The notes below the pieces were generated by a model. The model was not told where the DNA came from. It saw only the letters and a program-made list of their open reading frames with translations, and made no database searches. Shown piece after piece: positions 21,581-31,292 of a stretch of DNA of 64,000 nucleotides (position 1 is its first letter; the number at the start of each line of letters is the position of its first letter). Location: positions 1 through 64,000 of the forward strand of contig JASJCU010000014.1 in assembly GCA_030065815.1 (NCBI GenBank). The letters run 5' to 3'. Position numbers and translations under genes: made by a program. This stretch comes from Gammaproteobacteria bacterium. GTDB taxonomy: Bacteria > Pseudomonadota > Gammaproteobacteria > Chromatiales > Chromatiaceae.

Positions 21581-22009
21581 TCAGCGTTCGACCGGACGGT
21601 AACCGGACGTCGTCGAACCGGTCAGATCCCACGAAAAGGTGCAGTCGAGTTCCGACAGCACCGCGATCAGGCCGCTCTCGCCGTCGTCGAGGATGATCGA
21701 CAGCGGCGAGCGCCGGCCGAAGCGGCGGTGACCCTGGCGCACCCAGCGGCTGGCCATGCGCGGATTCAATGGGTAGGTCGTGCGCAGCGCGTCGGCGATC
21801 CGCAGCAGGTAGCGGGCACGGCGCAGCACGACCGGGTCTTCCGGGAACACGTCGCTGCCCTCGCGGTACTTGTTCAGCGCCCGCGTGCGGACGTTGTCGG
21901 GCAGGCACAGCACGCCCTGGATCTCGCGGACATCGAGGCCCCAGCCGTCAACGAGGTTCATGACCGCCTGGGTGATGTCGCCGAGCGCCTGTTGTTGCTG
22001 TTCACTCAT
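21581..22009 (-). CDS. MbcA/ParS/Xre antitoxin-like protein (DUF2384-type), orphan
   Basis: A 142-residue protein. The ATG at 22009 is preferred over an upstream frame start because GGAG lies 6 bases before it. The N-terminal part (VMNLVDGWGLDVREIQGVLCLP) resembles an Xre-like helix-turn-helix, followed by RALNKYREGSDVFPEDPVVLRRARYLLRIADALRTTYP and PLNPRMASRWVRQGHRRFGRRSPL, the pattern of the MbcA/ParS antitoxin toxin-binding domain including the typical 'W...P...F.gr.PL' end. No RES-domain toxin lies beside it. Solo members of this family are common in Proteobacteria, and their role is unclear. Identification is moderate. Confidence 0.65.
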   Translation of the reverse strand: MSEQQQQALGDITQAVMNLVDGWGLDVREIQGVLCLPDNVRTRALNKYREGSDVFPEDPVVLRRARYLLRIADALRTTYPLNPRMASRWVRQGHRRFGRRSPLSIILDDGESGLIAVLSELDCTFSWDLTGSTTSGYRPVER

Positions 22010-22134
22010 GGTCGTGCTCCGGACAGACCCGGTGCTGCCAGGCGCTGCGCGAGGTAGACGGGCACAAGTCCCGAATGCTGTTGGGGGAATGGTATCACCG
22101 CGGCCGCGGCCCCCATACCGCGCTGCCTGCGGGG

Positions 22135-22581
22135 CTATTCGGCGGCGAACAGGCGCTGCCACCAGCGCCGCCGCCCGGCCGGCTGGCGTGCGGCCTCGAG
22201 ATCAACCGGCGGCAGGCGGCTCAGCACCCAGCCGGGCAGCGGCGGGTTGTCGCTGTAGCCGCAGCTGACACCGAGGTTGTGCGGGTCGTAGATCTTGACC
22301 ATGGCCGGTTCGGCCAGCGAATCGGCGTAGACGATGCCGCAGTAGTCCTCGGCGTGCTCGCGCCGCAGCAGGCCATCGATCTCGTCGATGAAACGCCGCA
22401 GGTCGGCCGCGCTCGCCGGCGTCGACGGCGGCGCTTCACCGACCGCGTAGACGAACCAGCCATCGGGTGCCGCGCGCAGGCGCTGCCACAGCGCATCCAG
22501 CTGCGGCCAGCGCAACGCGGACGTGAAAGCCCCGCGATAGGCGGTCAGATACGGATCGGAAATGCGCTGTGTTTGCGTCAT
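22135..22581 (-). CDS. Conserved-looking hypothetical protein
   Basis: A 148-residue soluble protein I do not recognise. It has no signal or membrane segment. Visible features are an N-terminal helix, [16 protein letters not shown], a central acidic helix ([20 protein letters not shown]), then [20 protein letters not shown] and a Cys-Gly-Tyr segment, and a Trp/Arg-rich C terminus. It is read divergently from purC with a 91-base shared upstream region, and in the same direction as the antitoxin-like gene 125 bases downstream. Coding statistics look real (high third-position GC, sensible amino-acid mix). Confidence 0.65.
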   Translation of the reverse strand: MTQTQRISDPYLTAYRGAFTSALRWPQLDALWQRLRAAPDGWFVYAVGEAPPSTPASAADLRRFIDEIDGLLRREHAEDYCGIVYADSLAEPAMVKIYDPHNLGVSCGYSDNPPLPGWVLSRLPPVDLEAARQPAGRRRWWQRLFAAE

Positions 22582-22672
22582 GACAACTGCCGGCGGCGGC
22601 GATTGGCGCTACGATGCCATTATGCCGGTGGCGAGGCTATACTGCGGCGCTTTCCCAGCGCCGGACGACACC

Positions 22673-23557
22673 ATGGATGCCCTCTACCAGACCGAGCTAA
22701 GCGGCCTGACACTGCTCAATCGCGGCAAGGTCCGCGACATCTACGAGGTCGACGCCGGGCACCTGCTGATCGTCACGACCGACCGCCTGTCGGCGTTCGA
22801 CGTGGTCATGCCGCAGGCGATCCCGGGCAAGGGCGAGGTGCTGACCCGGGTCGCCAATTTCTGGTTCGCGCGCACCGCGGGGATCGTCCCCAATCACCTC
22901 AGCGACATGCCGCTCGCTGCCGTGGTCACCGACCCGGGCGAACGCGCCGCGCTCGGCGACCGCGCGATCATCGTCCGGCGGCTCGAGCCGCTGCCGGTCG
23001 AGGCGATCGTGCGCGGCTACCTGATCGGCTCGGGGTGGAAGGACTACCAGGCCACCGGCAGCGTCTGCGGCATCGCCCTGCCCGCCGGCCTGCGCATCGC
23101 CGACCGACTGCCCGAGGCGATCTACACGCCGTCGACCAAGGCCGAGTTCGGCGCCCACGACGAGAACATCGATTTCGCGCGCACGCAGCAGCTGCTCGGC
23201 GCCGACCTTGCCGCCGAGGTGCGCGATACCGCGCTGCGGATCTACACCGAGTGCGCGGCCTATGCGCGCGAGCGCGGCATCATCATCGCCGACACCAAGT
23301 TCGAGTTCGGCCTCGACACGGCCGGCCGCCTGCACCTGATCGACGAGATCCTGACCCCGGACTCGTCGCGCTTCTGGCCGGCCGACCAGTACCAGCCCGG
23401 CAGCAATCCGCCGAGTTTCGACAAGCAGTTCGTGCGCGACTACCTGGAGACCCTCGACTGGGACAAGACGCCACCCGGCCCGCAGCTGCCACAGGAGATC
23501 ATCGACCGGACCGCGGCCAAGTACCGTGAGGCGGAGAGCCGCCTGACCGGGCGCTGA
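22673..23557 (+). CDS. purC: Phosphoribosylaminoimidazole-succinocarboxamide synthase
   Basis: A 294-residue SAICAR synthetase, which joins CAIR and aspartate using ATP in purine synthesis. The N-terminal ATP loop [10 protein letters not shown], the [12 protein letters not shown] motif, KTEFG-like [12 protein letters not shown], and IADTKFEFG with [13 protein letters not shown] are all present; this is the longer SAICAR synthetase form of many proteobacteria. The ATG at 22673 is selected because family sequence starts directly after it; upstream in-frame starts add nothing. A 7-base-stem hairpin (about 22645-22663) sits in the leader. The glutaredoxin gene follows by 19 bases. Confidence 0.97.
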   Translation: MDALYQTELSGLTLLNRGKVRDIYEVDAGHLLIVTTDRLSAFDVVMPQAIPGKGEVLTRVANFWFARTAGIVPNHLSDMPLAAVVTDPGERAALGDRAIIVRRLEPLPVEAIVRGYLIGSGWKDYQATGSVCGIALPAGLRIADRLPEAIYTPSTKAEFGAHDENIDFARTQQLLGADLAAEVRDTALRIYTECAAYARERGIIIADTKFEFGLDTAGRLHLIDEILTPDSSRFWPADQYQPGSNPPSFDKQFVRDYLETLDWDKTPPGPQLPQEIIDRTAAKYREAESRLTGR

Positions 23558-23576
23558 CCGCGGTGAGGGAGGACGC

Positions 23577-23813
23577 ATGGCCGCGCCGCGCATCACGCTG
23601 TACAGCACGCGCAACTGTCCGCACTGCCGCCGGGCCAGGCAATACCTGGAACAGAAGGGACTGCGCGTCGTCGAGTTGGATATCCATCACAGCGCGCGCG
23701 GCCGCAAGGACTTCGACCGCCTCGGCGCGCGCGGCGTGCCGCTGATCGTGATCGGCGACATCTGCATCGCCGGCTTCGACCGGCGGCGCATCGACGCGGC
23801 GCTGCAGCGTTGA
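23577..23813 (+). CDS. Glutaredoxin-like protein
   Basis: A 78-residue thioredoxin-fold protein with a CPHC active site (residues 14-17) after a YSTRNC strand, and the conserved cis-Pro in GVPLIVIGD followed by GFD. The size and the TVP-like GVP motif fit the NrdH/glutaredoxin-related group. The specific partner is unknown. It overlaps the downstream kinase gene by 4 bases, and may be co-transcribed from purC. Confidence 0.88.
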   Translation: MAAPRITLYSTRNCPHCRRARQYLEQKGLRVVELDIHHSARGRKDFDRLGARGVPLIVIGDICIAGFDRRRIDAALQR

Positions 23814-24787
23814 GCCACCCCTACGAAGCGCTGACGCCCGACCTGATGCTCGACGCCGTCGCGACCACGGGCATGCCTCCCGACGGCCACCTGCTGGCGC
23901 TCAACAGCTACGAGAACCGGGTCATGCAGGTCGGTATCGACGACCGGGCGCCGATGGTCGCGAAGTTCTACCGCCCGGAGCGCTGGAGCGATGCCGCGAT
24001 AGCCGAGGAGCACGCGTTCGCGATCACGCTCGCCGACCAGGAGATCCCGGTCATCGCGCCGTGGCAGGACGCCGACGGGCGGACCCTGTTCACGCATGCC
24101 GGCTTCCGCTTCGCGCTGTTCCCGCGGCGCGGCGGACGCGCCCCGGAACCTGGCGATCTCGGCCAGCTGGAATGGATCGGTCGCTTCATCGGCCGCATCC
24201 ATGTCAGTGGCCGCGCGCGCCCGTTCAGCGCCCGCCCGACGCTCGACGTCGCCGACCTCGGCTGGCCGGCGCGCGCCACGGTGCTCGACAGCGTACTGCT
24301 GCCACCCCATCTGCGCGACGCCTACGCCGACGTCAGCGAGCGCCTGTTGAGCGCTGTCGAGGCGCGTCTGGCAGCGGCCGCAGCGACATCGATCCGGGTG
24401 CACGGCGACTGCCATCACGGCAACATCCTGTGGACCGATGCCGGGCCGCATTTCGTCGACCTCGACGACTGCCGCAACGGGCCGGCGGTACAGGACCTGT
24501 GGATGCTGCTCAACGGCGAACGCAGCGAGCGGACCGTGCAACTGGGCGCGATGCTCGACGGTTACACGCTGTTCCACGACTTCGATCCGCGTGAGCTGGA
24601 ACTGATCGAGCCGCTGCGTGGCCTGCGCATGCTGCACTACAGCGGCTGGCTGGCGCGGCGCTGGTCGGATCCGGCCTTTCCGGCCGCGTTCCCGTGGGCG
24701 GAATCCGAGCACTACTGGTCACAGCACGTCGAAGACCTGCGCCAGCAGCTCGAGGCCATGGACGAGCCGCCGCTGCGGCTCTTCTGA
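23810..24787 (+). CDS. srkA: Stress response Ser/Thr kinase SrkA (RdoA/YihE) family
   Basis: A 325-residue aminoglycoside-phosphotransferase-fold kinase. In E. coli the family member SrkA (YihE) phosphorylates Ser/Thr and protects stressed cells, in an operon with dsbA. Seen here: YENRVMQVG nucleotide-loop strand, VAKFYRP with the ATP-binding Lys, catalytic loop HGDCHHGNILW and metal-binding FVDLDDC. The start is a TTG overlapping the glutaredoxin stop (TTGA); an internal ATG would remove conserved N-terminal residues. Pairing with a thiol-redox gene mirrors the E. coli srkA-dsbA link. Confidence 0.9.
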   Translation: MSHPYEALTPDLMLDAVATTGMPPDGHLLALNSYENRVMQVGIDDRAPMVAKFYRPERWSDAAIAEEHAFAITLADQEIPVIAPWQDADGRTLFTHAGFRFALFPRRGGRAPEPGDLGQLEWIGRFIGRIHVSGRARPFSARPTLDVADLGWPARATVLDSVLLPPHLRDAYADVSERLLSAVEARLAAAAATSIRVHGDCHHGNILWTDAGPHFVDLDDCRNGPAVQDLWMLLNGERSERTVQLGAMLDGYTLFHDFDPRELELIEPLRGLRMLHYSGWLARRWSDPAFPAAFPWAESEHYWSQHVEDLRQQLEAMDEPPLRLF

Positions 24788-24796
24788 CGGCGCCTG

Positions 24797-25189
24797 TCAG
24801 CCGACGACCCGGCGCCAGTAGGTCGGACGCCAGTAGTACAGCACCGTCGTGTCTTCGTAGGGATACGAGTCGGCGTAGTTCTGCCCGCGCTGCGGCTCCT
24901 CGATGTTGTCGCGGTCGATATCGACCGGCCGCCACTGTTCGTCGCGCGGCTCGCCCTCGAACGGTCGCCGGGTCTGGCCGTCCTTGCGCCGTTCCGACCT
25001 GCCGCGGGTGATGTAGTTGCGCTGCGCCTCGACCAGGCTGACGTGGTTGGCACTGCCCGGCATGGTCGGAAACCGCAGCTGGTCGAGGCTGTCTTCCCAG
25101 CCACAGATCGGGCACTGCTGGTTGAACCCCGGCTGGTAATCGAACACGCGATGGCCGCAGCAGGGACAGGGGAACTTGTTCGAGTACAC
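24797..25189 (-). CDS. Cysteine-rich CPCC domain protein
   Basis: A 130-residue protein starting with the CPCC family signature (FPCPCCGHRVFD, then QQCPICGWEDS), two Cys pairs that probably bind a metal. After the zinc-ribbon-like part comes LVEAQRNYITRG, typical of the family. The GTG at 25189 is preferred since GGGAG lies just upstream and the motif begins at once. The biological role is unknown; CPCC proteins often occur near toxin or immunity genes, but there is no such context here. It converges on srkA. Confidence 0.82.
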   Translation of the reverse strand: MYSNKFPCPCCGHRVFDYQPGFNQQCPICGWEDSLDQLRFPTMPGSANHVSLVEAQRNYITRGRSERRKDGQTRRPFEGEPRDEQWRPVDIDRDNIEEPQRGQNYADSYPYEDTTVLYYWRPTYWRRVVG

Positions 25190-25319
25190 GGGATCTCCCG
25201 GTAGTGCGGCCGCGCGATGCCGCCGCGACGCGACGCCGGATTTGCCGGCAATGGCGCAGAACATAGCAAAGGGTGGGATCAGGTTAAACTAGGGCCGCAA
25301 GATAACAACACAGGCAATC

Positions 25320-26171
25320 ATGGACGCCCCGCAGATCACGCCGCGCATCCTGGTAACGACAGATTTCAGTCGCGACAGCGAGACCGCCTTCTACCACGCG
25401 CTCGCCGCCGCCGTGCAACGCCAGGCCAGGCTCACGCTGCTGCACACCGGGTCGGAGAGCCGCCATGCGATTCCGTGGGAGCGCTTTCCCGGCGTCCGCG
25501 AGACCCTGACCGCGTGGCAGCTGCTGCCGGACGAGGCACCGCGTTCCGCGGTCGCCGATACGCTCAACGTCGGCGTCGCCAAGATGGCGATGCGCGACGA
25601 CGACCCGCGCCAGGGCATCACCGAGTACCTGCGCAAGCACCCGACCGATCTGCTGGTCATGGCCACCGAAGGACGCAGCGGCATCGCGCGCATGCTGCAT
25701 CCGTCGGTCGCGGAGACGGTCAGCTACCTGACCAAGAGCCATACCCTGATGCTGCCGAAGCAGTGCCGCGGCTTCATCGACGCCGACAGCGGCAGATCGA
25801 CGCTGCGCAAGGTACTGTGCGCACTGGACCCGACGACCGATCCGCGCACGACGCTGGCCTACCTCGGGCAATGGCTGCCGGCACTGGCCGGCGACAATGC
25901 CGACGCGATCGAGGTCCTGTACCTCGACGGCAGCGATGACGACGCGCCGGCGCCGGTGTTCCCGGTCACGGACCTGTTGCACTGGCAGTGCCGCGCGCTG
26001 CGCGGCGACCTCGTCGACGGCGTGGTCACGACGGCCGGCGAGTTCTCGCCCGACCTCGTGGTCGTGCACACGACGAGCCCGCTGAAGCTGATGGGTCGCA
26101 TGCGCGGCAGCCGCGTCGACCGGGTGCTCAAGGCGCTGCGACTGCCGGTGCTCTCGGTACCGCGCCACTGA
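25320..26171 (+). CDS. Tandem universal stress protein (UspA family)
   Basis: A 283-residue protein with two Usp domains. Domain 1 (about 8-148) begins RILVTTDFSRDS, has DLLVMATEGRSGIARMLHPSVAE (a GxxG-like ATP-loop region) and ends in a SHTLMLP strand. Domain 2 (about 160-283) begins KVLCALDPTTD and is more diverged, ending LPVLSVP. Such tandem proteins respond to starvation and oxidative stress, but the ligand here is unknown. It is monocistronic with the bidirectional terminator at 26200-26221 behind it. Confidence 0.88.
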   Translation: MDAPQITPRILVTTDFSRDSETAFYHALAAAVQRQARLTLLHTGSESRHAIPWERFPGVRETLTAWQLLPDEAPRSAVADTLNVGVAKMAMRDDDPRQGITEYLRKHPTDLLVMATEGRSGIARMLHPSVAETVSYLTKSHTLMLPKQCRGFIDADSGRSTLRKVLCALDPTTDPRTTLAYLGQWLPALAGDNADAIEVLYLDGSDDDAPAPVFPVTDLLHWQCRALRGDLVDGVVTTAGEFSPDLVVVHTTSPLKLMGRMRGSRVDRVLKALRLPVLSVPRH

Positions 26172-26199
26172 CGCCGCCGCGCCGGCAAGCGCCAAAAAC

Positions 26200-26221
26200 A
26201 AAGGGCGCCGCAGCGCCCTTT
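26200..26221 (-). terminator. Intrinsic terminator after fba (possibly bidirectional)
   Basis: Stem AAAGGGCGC (26200-26208) pairs with GCGCCCTTT (26213-26221) around a 4-base loop. Read on the minus strand it is followed by TTTGTTTTTGG, a good U tract, so it should end the tkt-gap-pgk-pyk-fba transcript 22 bases after the fba stop. On the plus strand it lies 29 bases after the usp stop and could also act there. Confidence 0.85.
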
Positions 26222-26243
26222 GCGTCGATCGCGTGCGCCGTGC

Positions 26244-27308
26244 TCAGTTGACTTTGGGATCGAGCTCGCCGGACTGGTAGCGACCGGTCATCGCATCCAG
26301 GCTCAGCGCCTTGATCTTGGATGCATTGCCGGCGGTGCCGAAGGCCTCGTAGCGGTCCTTGCAGATGTCCTTCATGCCCTTGGTCGCGGCCGCGAGGAAC
26401 TTGCGCGGATCGAAGTTCGACGGATTGTCGTGCAGGTGCTTGCGGATCGCGCCGGTCGATGCCATGCGCAGGTCGGTGTCGATGTTGACCTTGCGCACGC
26501 CGTGCTTGATGCCCTCCTGGATCTCCGCGACCGGCACGCCGTAGGTCTCGCCCATGTCGCCGCCGAACTCGTTGATGATCGCGAGCCAGTCCTGCGGCAC
26601 CGATGACGAACCGTGCATGACCAGGTGGGTGTTCGGGATGCGCGCATGGATCTCCTTGATGCGCTCGATCGCGAGGATGTCGCCGGTCGGCGGACGCGTG
26701 AACTTGTACGCGCCGTGCGACGTGCCGATCGCGATGGCCAGCGCGTCGACACCGGTCTTCTTGACGAAGTCGGCGGCCTCTTCGGGGTCGGTCAGCAGCT
26801 GGTCGTGCGACAGCGTGCCCTCGGCACCGATGCCGTCCTCTTCACCGGCCTGGCCGGTCTCGAGCGAACCCAGGCAGCCCAGTTCGCCCTCGACCGAGAC
26901 GCCGCAGGCGTGCGCCATCTCGACCGTACGCCGGGTGACGTCGACGTTGTACTCGTAGCTGGTCGGGGTCTTGCCGTCCTCACCCAGCGAGCCATCCATC
27001 ATGACCGAGCTGAAGCCGAGCTGGATCGAGCGTTGGCAGACCGCCGGCGACGTGCCATGGTCCTGGTGCATGCAGACCGGGATATGCGGGAACTCCTCGA
27101 TCGCGGCGAGGATCAGGTGACGCAGGAACGGCGCACCGGCGTAGCTGCGGGCGCCGGCAGAGGCCTGCACGATCACCGGCGAATCGGTCTCGTCAGCCGC
27201 TTCCATGATGGCGCGCATCTGCTCGAGGTTGTTGACGTTGAACGCCGGGACGCCGTAGCCGTGCTCGGCGGCGTGGTCCAGCATTTGACGCAGGGAAATC
27301 AGTGCCAT
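26244..27308 (-). CDS. fba: Class II fructose-bisphosphate aldolase
   Basis: A 354-residue zinc-dependent class II aldolase (CbbA/Fba type) that interconverts fructose 1,6-bisphosphate with the two triose phosphates; this type also makes sedoheptulose 1,7-bisphosphate in the Calvin cycle. Metal and catalytic residues lie in CMHQDHGTS, in SVEGELG, and in the GTSHGAYK and MHGSSSV segments; the NIDTDLRMA loop near the C terminus is present. It is the last gene of the operon, 36 bases after pyk, and is followed by a terminator. Confidence 0.97.
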   Translation of the reverse strand: MALISLRQMLDHAAEHGYGVPAFNVNNLEQMRAIMEAADETDSPVIVQASAGARSYAGAPFLRHLILAAIEEFPHIPVCMHQDHGTSPAVCQRSIQLGFSSVMMDGSLGEDGKTPTSYEYNVDVTRRTVEMAHACGVSVEGELGCLGSLETGQAGEEDGIGAEGTLSHDQLLTDPEEAADFVKKTGVDALAIAIGTSHGAYKFTRPPTGDILAIERIKEIHARIPNTHLVMHGSSSVPQDWLAIINEFGGDMGETYGVPVAEIQEGIKHGVRKVNIDTDLRMASTGAIRKHLHDNPSNFDPRKFLAAATKGMKDICKDRYEAFGTAGNASKIKALSLDAMTGRYQSGELDPKVN

Positions 27309-27344
27309 GGTCTGCTCCTTGTCTAGAGAGTCTGAGTTAAAGCG

Positions 27345-28796
27345 CTATTGGTCTTCGGGGAATACATGCTCGCCCACGCGGACGATCTTCATCACGTTGG
27401 TGCCACCCGAGACACCGTTCAGGTCGCCCTTGGTGATGATCACCAGATCATCGACGCGTACCGCCCCGCGACGCTGAAGTTCCTCGATGACCTCGGTATT
27501 GGCCTGGCGCGAGTCGATGCCGGCCTCGAGGTCGAAGCTGACAGGATAAACCCCCCTGAACAGCGTGACTTTTCTACGCGTGGCGACCTGCCCGGTCAAG
27601 GCGTAGATCGGAATACCCGATGAAATGCGCGACATCCACTTGGTCGTCGAACCGGACTCGGTCAGCGCGGCGATCGCGGCGACGCCGAGGTGGTTGGCGG
27701 TGTACATGGTCGACATCGCGATCGCCTCGTCGATGCGACCGAACACCGAGTGCAGGCGGTGGTCCGACTTGCGCGTCTGCGACTGCTTCTCGGCCTCCTT
27801 GCATACCCGGTCCATCGCCTCGATCGACTTTACCGGGTACCTGCCCGCTGCCGACTCGGCCGACAACATGACCGCGTCGGTGCCGTCGATGACCGCGTTG
27901 GCGACATCGAACACCTCGGCGCGCGTCGGAATCGGGTTCTGGATCATCGACTCCATCATCTGCGTCGCGGTGATCACGACACAGTTCATCTGTCGCGCGG
28001 TGCGAATCAGGCGTTTCTGCGCGGCCGGCAGCTCGGCATCGCCGATCTCGACACCGAGATCGCCGCGCGCGACCATGATCACGTCAGAGGCATCGATGAT
28101 CTCCTCGATGCAGTCGAGCGCCTCGGCGCGCTCGATCTTGGACACGATGCCGCCATGGCCGCCGGCGTCGCTGAGCAGCTGGCGGGTCAGGTGCACGTCC
28201 TCGGCGGCACGCACGAACGACACCGCGACATAGTCGGCATCGATGCGCGCCGCGAACGCGATGTCCTGCTTGTCCTTGTCGGTCAGTGCCGGGGCAGACA
28301 GGCCGCCACCCAGTTTATTGATGCCCTTGCTGTTCGACAGCGTGCCGCCGACGACGACCTTGCAGCGCACCTCAGTGCCGTTGACCTCGTCGACCCACAA
28401 CACGATCAGGCCGTCGTTGAGCAGCAGCGTGTCGCCGCGTGCGACCTCCTGATGCAGCGTCGGGTAGGTCACGCCGACACGCTCCGGATTGCCCTGATCG
28501 ATCGGCCACGCGACATCGAGGATGAAACGGTCGTCGGGCGCCAGCTCGATCTGGCCGTCGGCGAACCTGCCGCAGCGGATCTTCGGCCCCTGCAGATCGA
28601 TCAGCACGCCGACCTGACGGCCCGACGCGCGCGCCCGATTGCGCACCCGCTCGGCGCGCTGCTCTGCCTCTTCGTGACTGCCGTGCGACATGTTCAGGCG
28701 CACGACGTCGACGCCGGCCGCGATCAGTTGGTCCAGCACCTTCGGGTCGTCGGTGGCCGGACCCAGGGTCGCTACGATCTTTGTGCGTCTCAGCAT
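27345..28796 (-). CDS. pyk: Pyruvate kinase
   Basis: A 483-residue pyruvate kinase that makes ATP and pyruvate from phosphoenolpyruvate. Motifs: TKIVATLGPAT at the N terminus, RLNMSHGSHEE, the active-site MVARGDLGVEIG segment, and TATQMMESM. The C-terminal allosteric domain is complete. It begins 42 bases after pgk. Its position inside a tkt-gap-pgk-fba group is typical of several autotrophic beta- and gammaproteobacteria. Confidence 0.97.
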   Translation of the reverse strand: MLRRTKIVATLGPATDDPKVLDQLIAAGVDVVRLNMSHGSHEEAEQRAERVRNRARASGRQVGVLIDLQGPKIRCGRFADGQIELAPDDRFILDVAWPIDQGNPERVGVTYPTLHQEVARGDTLLLNDGLIVLWVDEVNGTEVRCKVVVGGTLSNSKGINKLGGGLSAPALTDKDKQDIAFAARIDADYVAVSFVRAAEDVHLTRQLLSDAGGHGGIVSKIERAEALDCIEEIIDASDVIMVARGDLGVEIGDAELPAAQKRLIRTARQMNCVVITATQMMESMIQNPIPTRAEVFDVANAVIDGTDAVMLSAESAAGRYPVKSIEAMDRVCKEAEKQSQTRKSDHRLHSVFGRIDEAIAMSTMYTANHLGVAAIAALTESGSTTKWMSRISSGIPIYALTGQVATRRKVTLFRGVYPVSFDLEAGIDSRQANTEVIEELQRRGAVRVDDLVIITKGDLNGVSGGTNVMKIVRVGEHVFPEDQ

Positions 28797-28838
28797 CTGC
28801 CCTTCTCGCGGGCCGGTCGCCGCCGGTCCGCCGCCTGG

Positions 28839-30020
28839 TTACTTGCTCGCCGCTGCTTCGAGCATCGCGACGGCCGGCAGGGTCTTGCCCTCGAGGTACT
28901 CGAGGAACGCGCCGCCGGCGGTCGAGATGTACGACACCTTGTCGTAGATGTCGTACTTCTGGATCGCGGCGATGGTGTCACCGCCGCCGGCCAGCGAGAA
29001 GCAGTCGGAGTTGGCGATCGCCATCGACACGGTCTTGGTACCCTCGCCGAACTGGTCGAACTCGAACACGCCCACCGGGCCGTTCCAGACCACGGTGCCG
29101 GCCTTGGCGATGATGTCGGCGAGCTCCTGCGCGGACTTTGGACCGATGTCGAAGATCATGTCGTCGTCGGCGACGTCGCCGGCATCCTTCAACGTCGCCT
29201 CGGCGCCTTCGCTGAACTCCTTTCCACACACGACATCGACCGCGATCGGGATGTTCGCACCGCGCGCCTGCATCTTGTCGATCAGTGCCTTGGCGGTATC
29301 GATCAGGTCGTCCTCGCACAGCGACTTGCCGACGTTATGGCCGGTCGCCTTGAGGAAGGTGTTGGCGATGCCGCCGCCGACGACCAGCTGGTCGACCTTC
29401 TCCGACAGCGCCTCGAGCACGGTCAGCTTGGTCGAGACCTTGGATCCGCCGACGATCGCGACCATCGGCCGCGCCGGCTCGGCCAGCGCCTTGGCCAGGT
29501 TGTCGAGTTCGTCGGACAGCAGCAGGCCGGCACAGGCGACCGGCGCGAACTTGCCGGCACCGTGGGTCGAGGCCTGGGCGCGGTGCGCGGTTCCGAAGGC
29601 ATCCATGACGAACACGTCGCACAGCGCCGCGTACTTCTTGGCCAGGGCCTCGTCGTCCTTCTTCTCGCCGGCGTTGAAACGCACGTTCTCGAGCAGCACG
29701 ACCTCGCCCGCGGCGACATCGAAGCCGCCGTCGAGGTAGTCCCCGACCAGGCGCACGTCGTTGCCGAGCTTCGCCGACATGTCGGCGGCTATTGGCGCCA
29801 TCGAGTTCTCGTCGTCAACCTTGCCCTCTTCCGGACGGCCGCGGTGCGACATCACCATGACCTTGGCGCCGGCCTTGGCGCAGTGCTCGATGGTCGGCAT
29901 CGACGCGCTGATGCGCGCGTCGGACGTGACCTTGCCGTCCTTGACCGGCACGTTCAGATCGGCGCGGATCAGCACGCGCTTGCCGCCAAGGTCGAGATCG
30001 GTGAGCTTGATGAATGCCAT
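28839..30020 (-). CDS. pgk: Phosphoglycerate kinase
   Basis: A 393-residue monomeric kinase that transfers phosphate between 1,3-bisphosphoglycerate and ADP. Present are [13 protein letters not shown] near residues 19-31, SHRGRPEEG, the hinge region and the C-terminal GGGDTIAAI nucleotide loop. Size and order of domains are normal. The 177-base gap upstream to gap contains the GGGCAGA repeat element, which could affect relative expression. Confidence 0.98.
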   Translation of the reverse strand: MAFIKLTDLDLGGKRVLIRADLNVPVKDGKVTSDARISASMPTIEHCAKAGAKVMVMSHRGRPEEGKVDDENSMAPIAADMSAKLGNDVRLVGDYLDGGFDVAAGEVVLLENVRFNAGEKKDDEALAKKYAALCDVFVMDAFGTAHRAQASTHGAGKFAPVACAGLLLSDELDNLAKALAEPARPMVAIVGGSKVSTKLTVLEALSEKVDQLVVGGGIANTFLKATGHNVGKSLCEDDLIDTAKALIDKMQARGANIPIAVDVVCGKEFSEGAEATLKDAGDVADDDMIFDIGPKSAQELADIIAKAGTVVWNGPVGVFEFDQFGEGTKTVSMAIANSDCFSLAGGGDTIAAIQKYDIYDKVSYISTAGGAFLEYLEGKTLPAVAMLEAAASK

Positions 30021-30086
30021 CGATGGGTACTCCGTTAGCGATATTCAAAGACGTTTGGAAAGCCCGGAGGCTTTGCGAACGGCTCT

Positions 30087-30193
30087 GGGATGAGGGCCGA
30101 GGGCCGAGTGGGTAGGGCCGAGGAGTACAATACCTCTGCCCTCTGCCCTCTGCCCTCTGCCCTCTGCCCTCTGCCCTCTGCCCTCTGCCCTCC
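30087..30193. repeat. Heptamer-repeat palindrome between gap and pgk with G-quadruplex potential
   Basis: Eight perfect tandem copies of CCTCTGC (30133-30188) read on the minus (mRNA) strand as GGGCAGA repeats, giving eight GGG runs with 4-base spacers. Facing them at 30087-30124 is a plus-strand purine arm with five GGG runs (units GGGCCGA). The two arms are imperfect complements, so the element can fold as a long hairpin or as a quadruplex on either strand. It ends 4 bases before the gap stop. Confidence 0.85.
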
Positions 30194-30197
30194 GGCG

Positions 30198-31238
<1,041 letters not shown>

Positions 31239-31292
31239 TCAGACGAGGCGGCCGGCGCCCCGCACGGGCACCGGCCGCCTGATTCGAAGTGC

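Noticed and set aside
22582-22672. Sigma54 promoter or purine riboswitch in the purC leader
   Set aside because: The GG and GC dinucleotides of a sigma54-like match are one base too close, and no purine aptamer core is seen; only a short hairpin is present.
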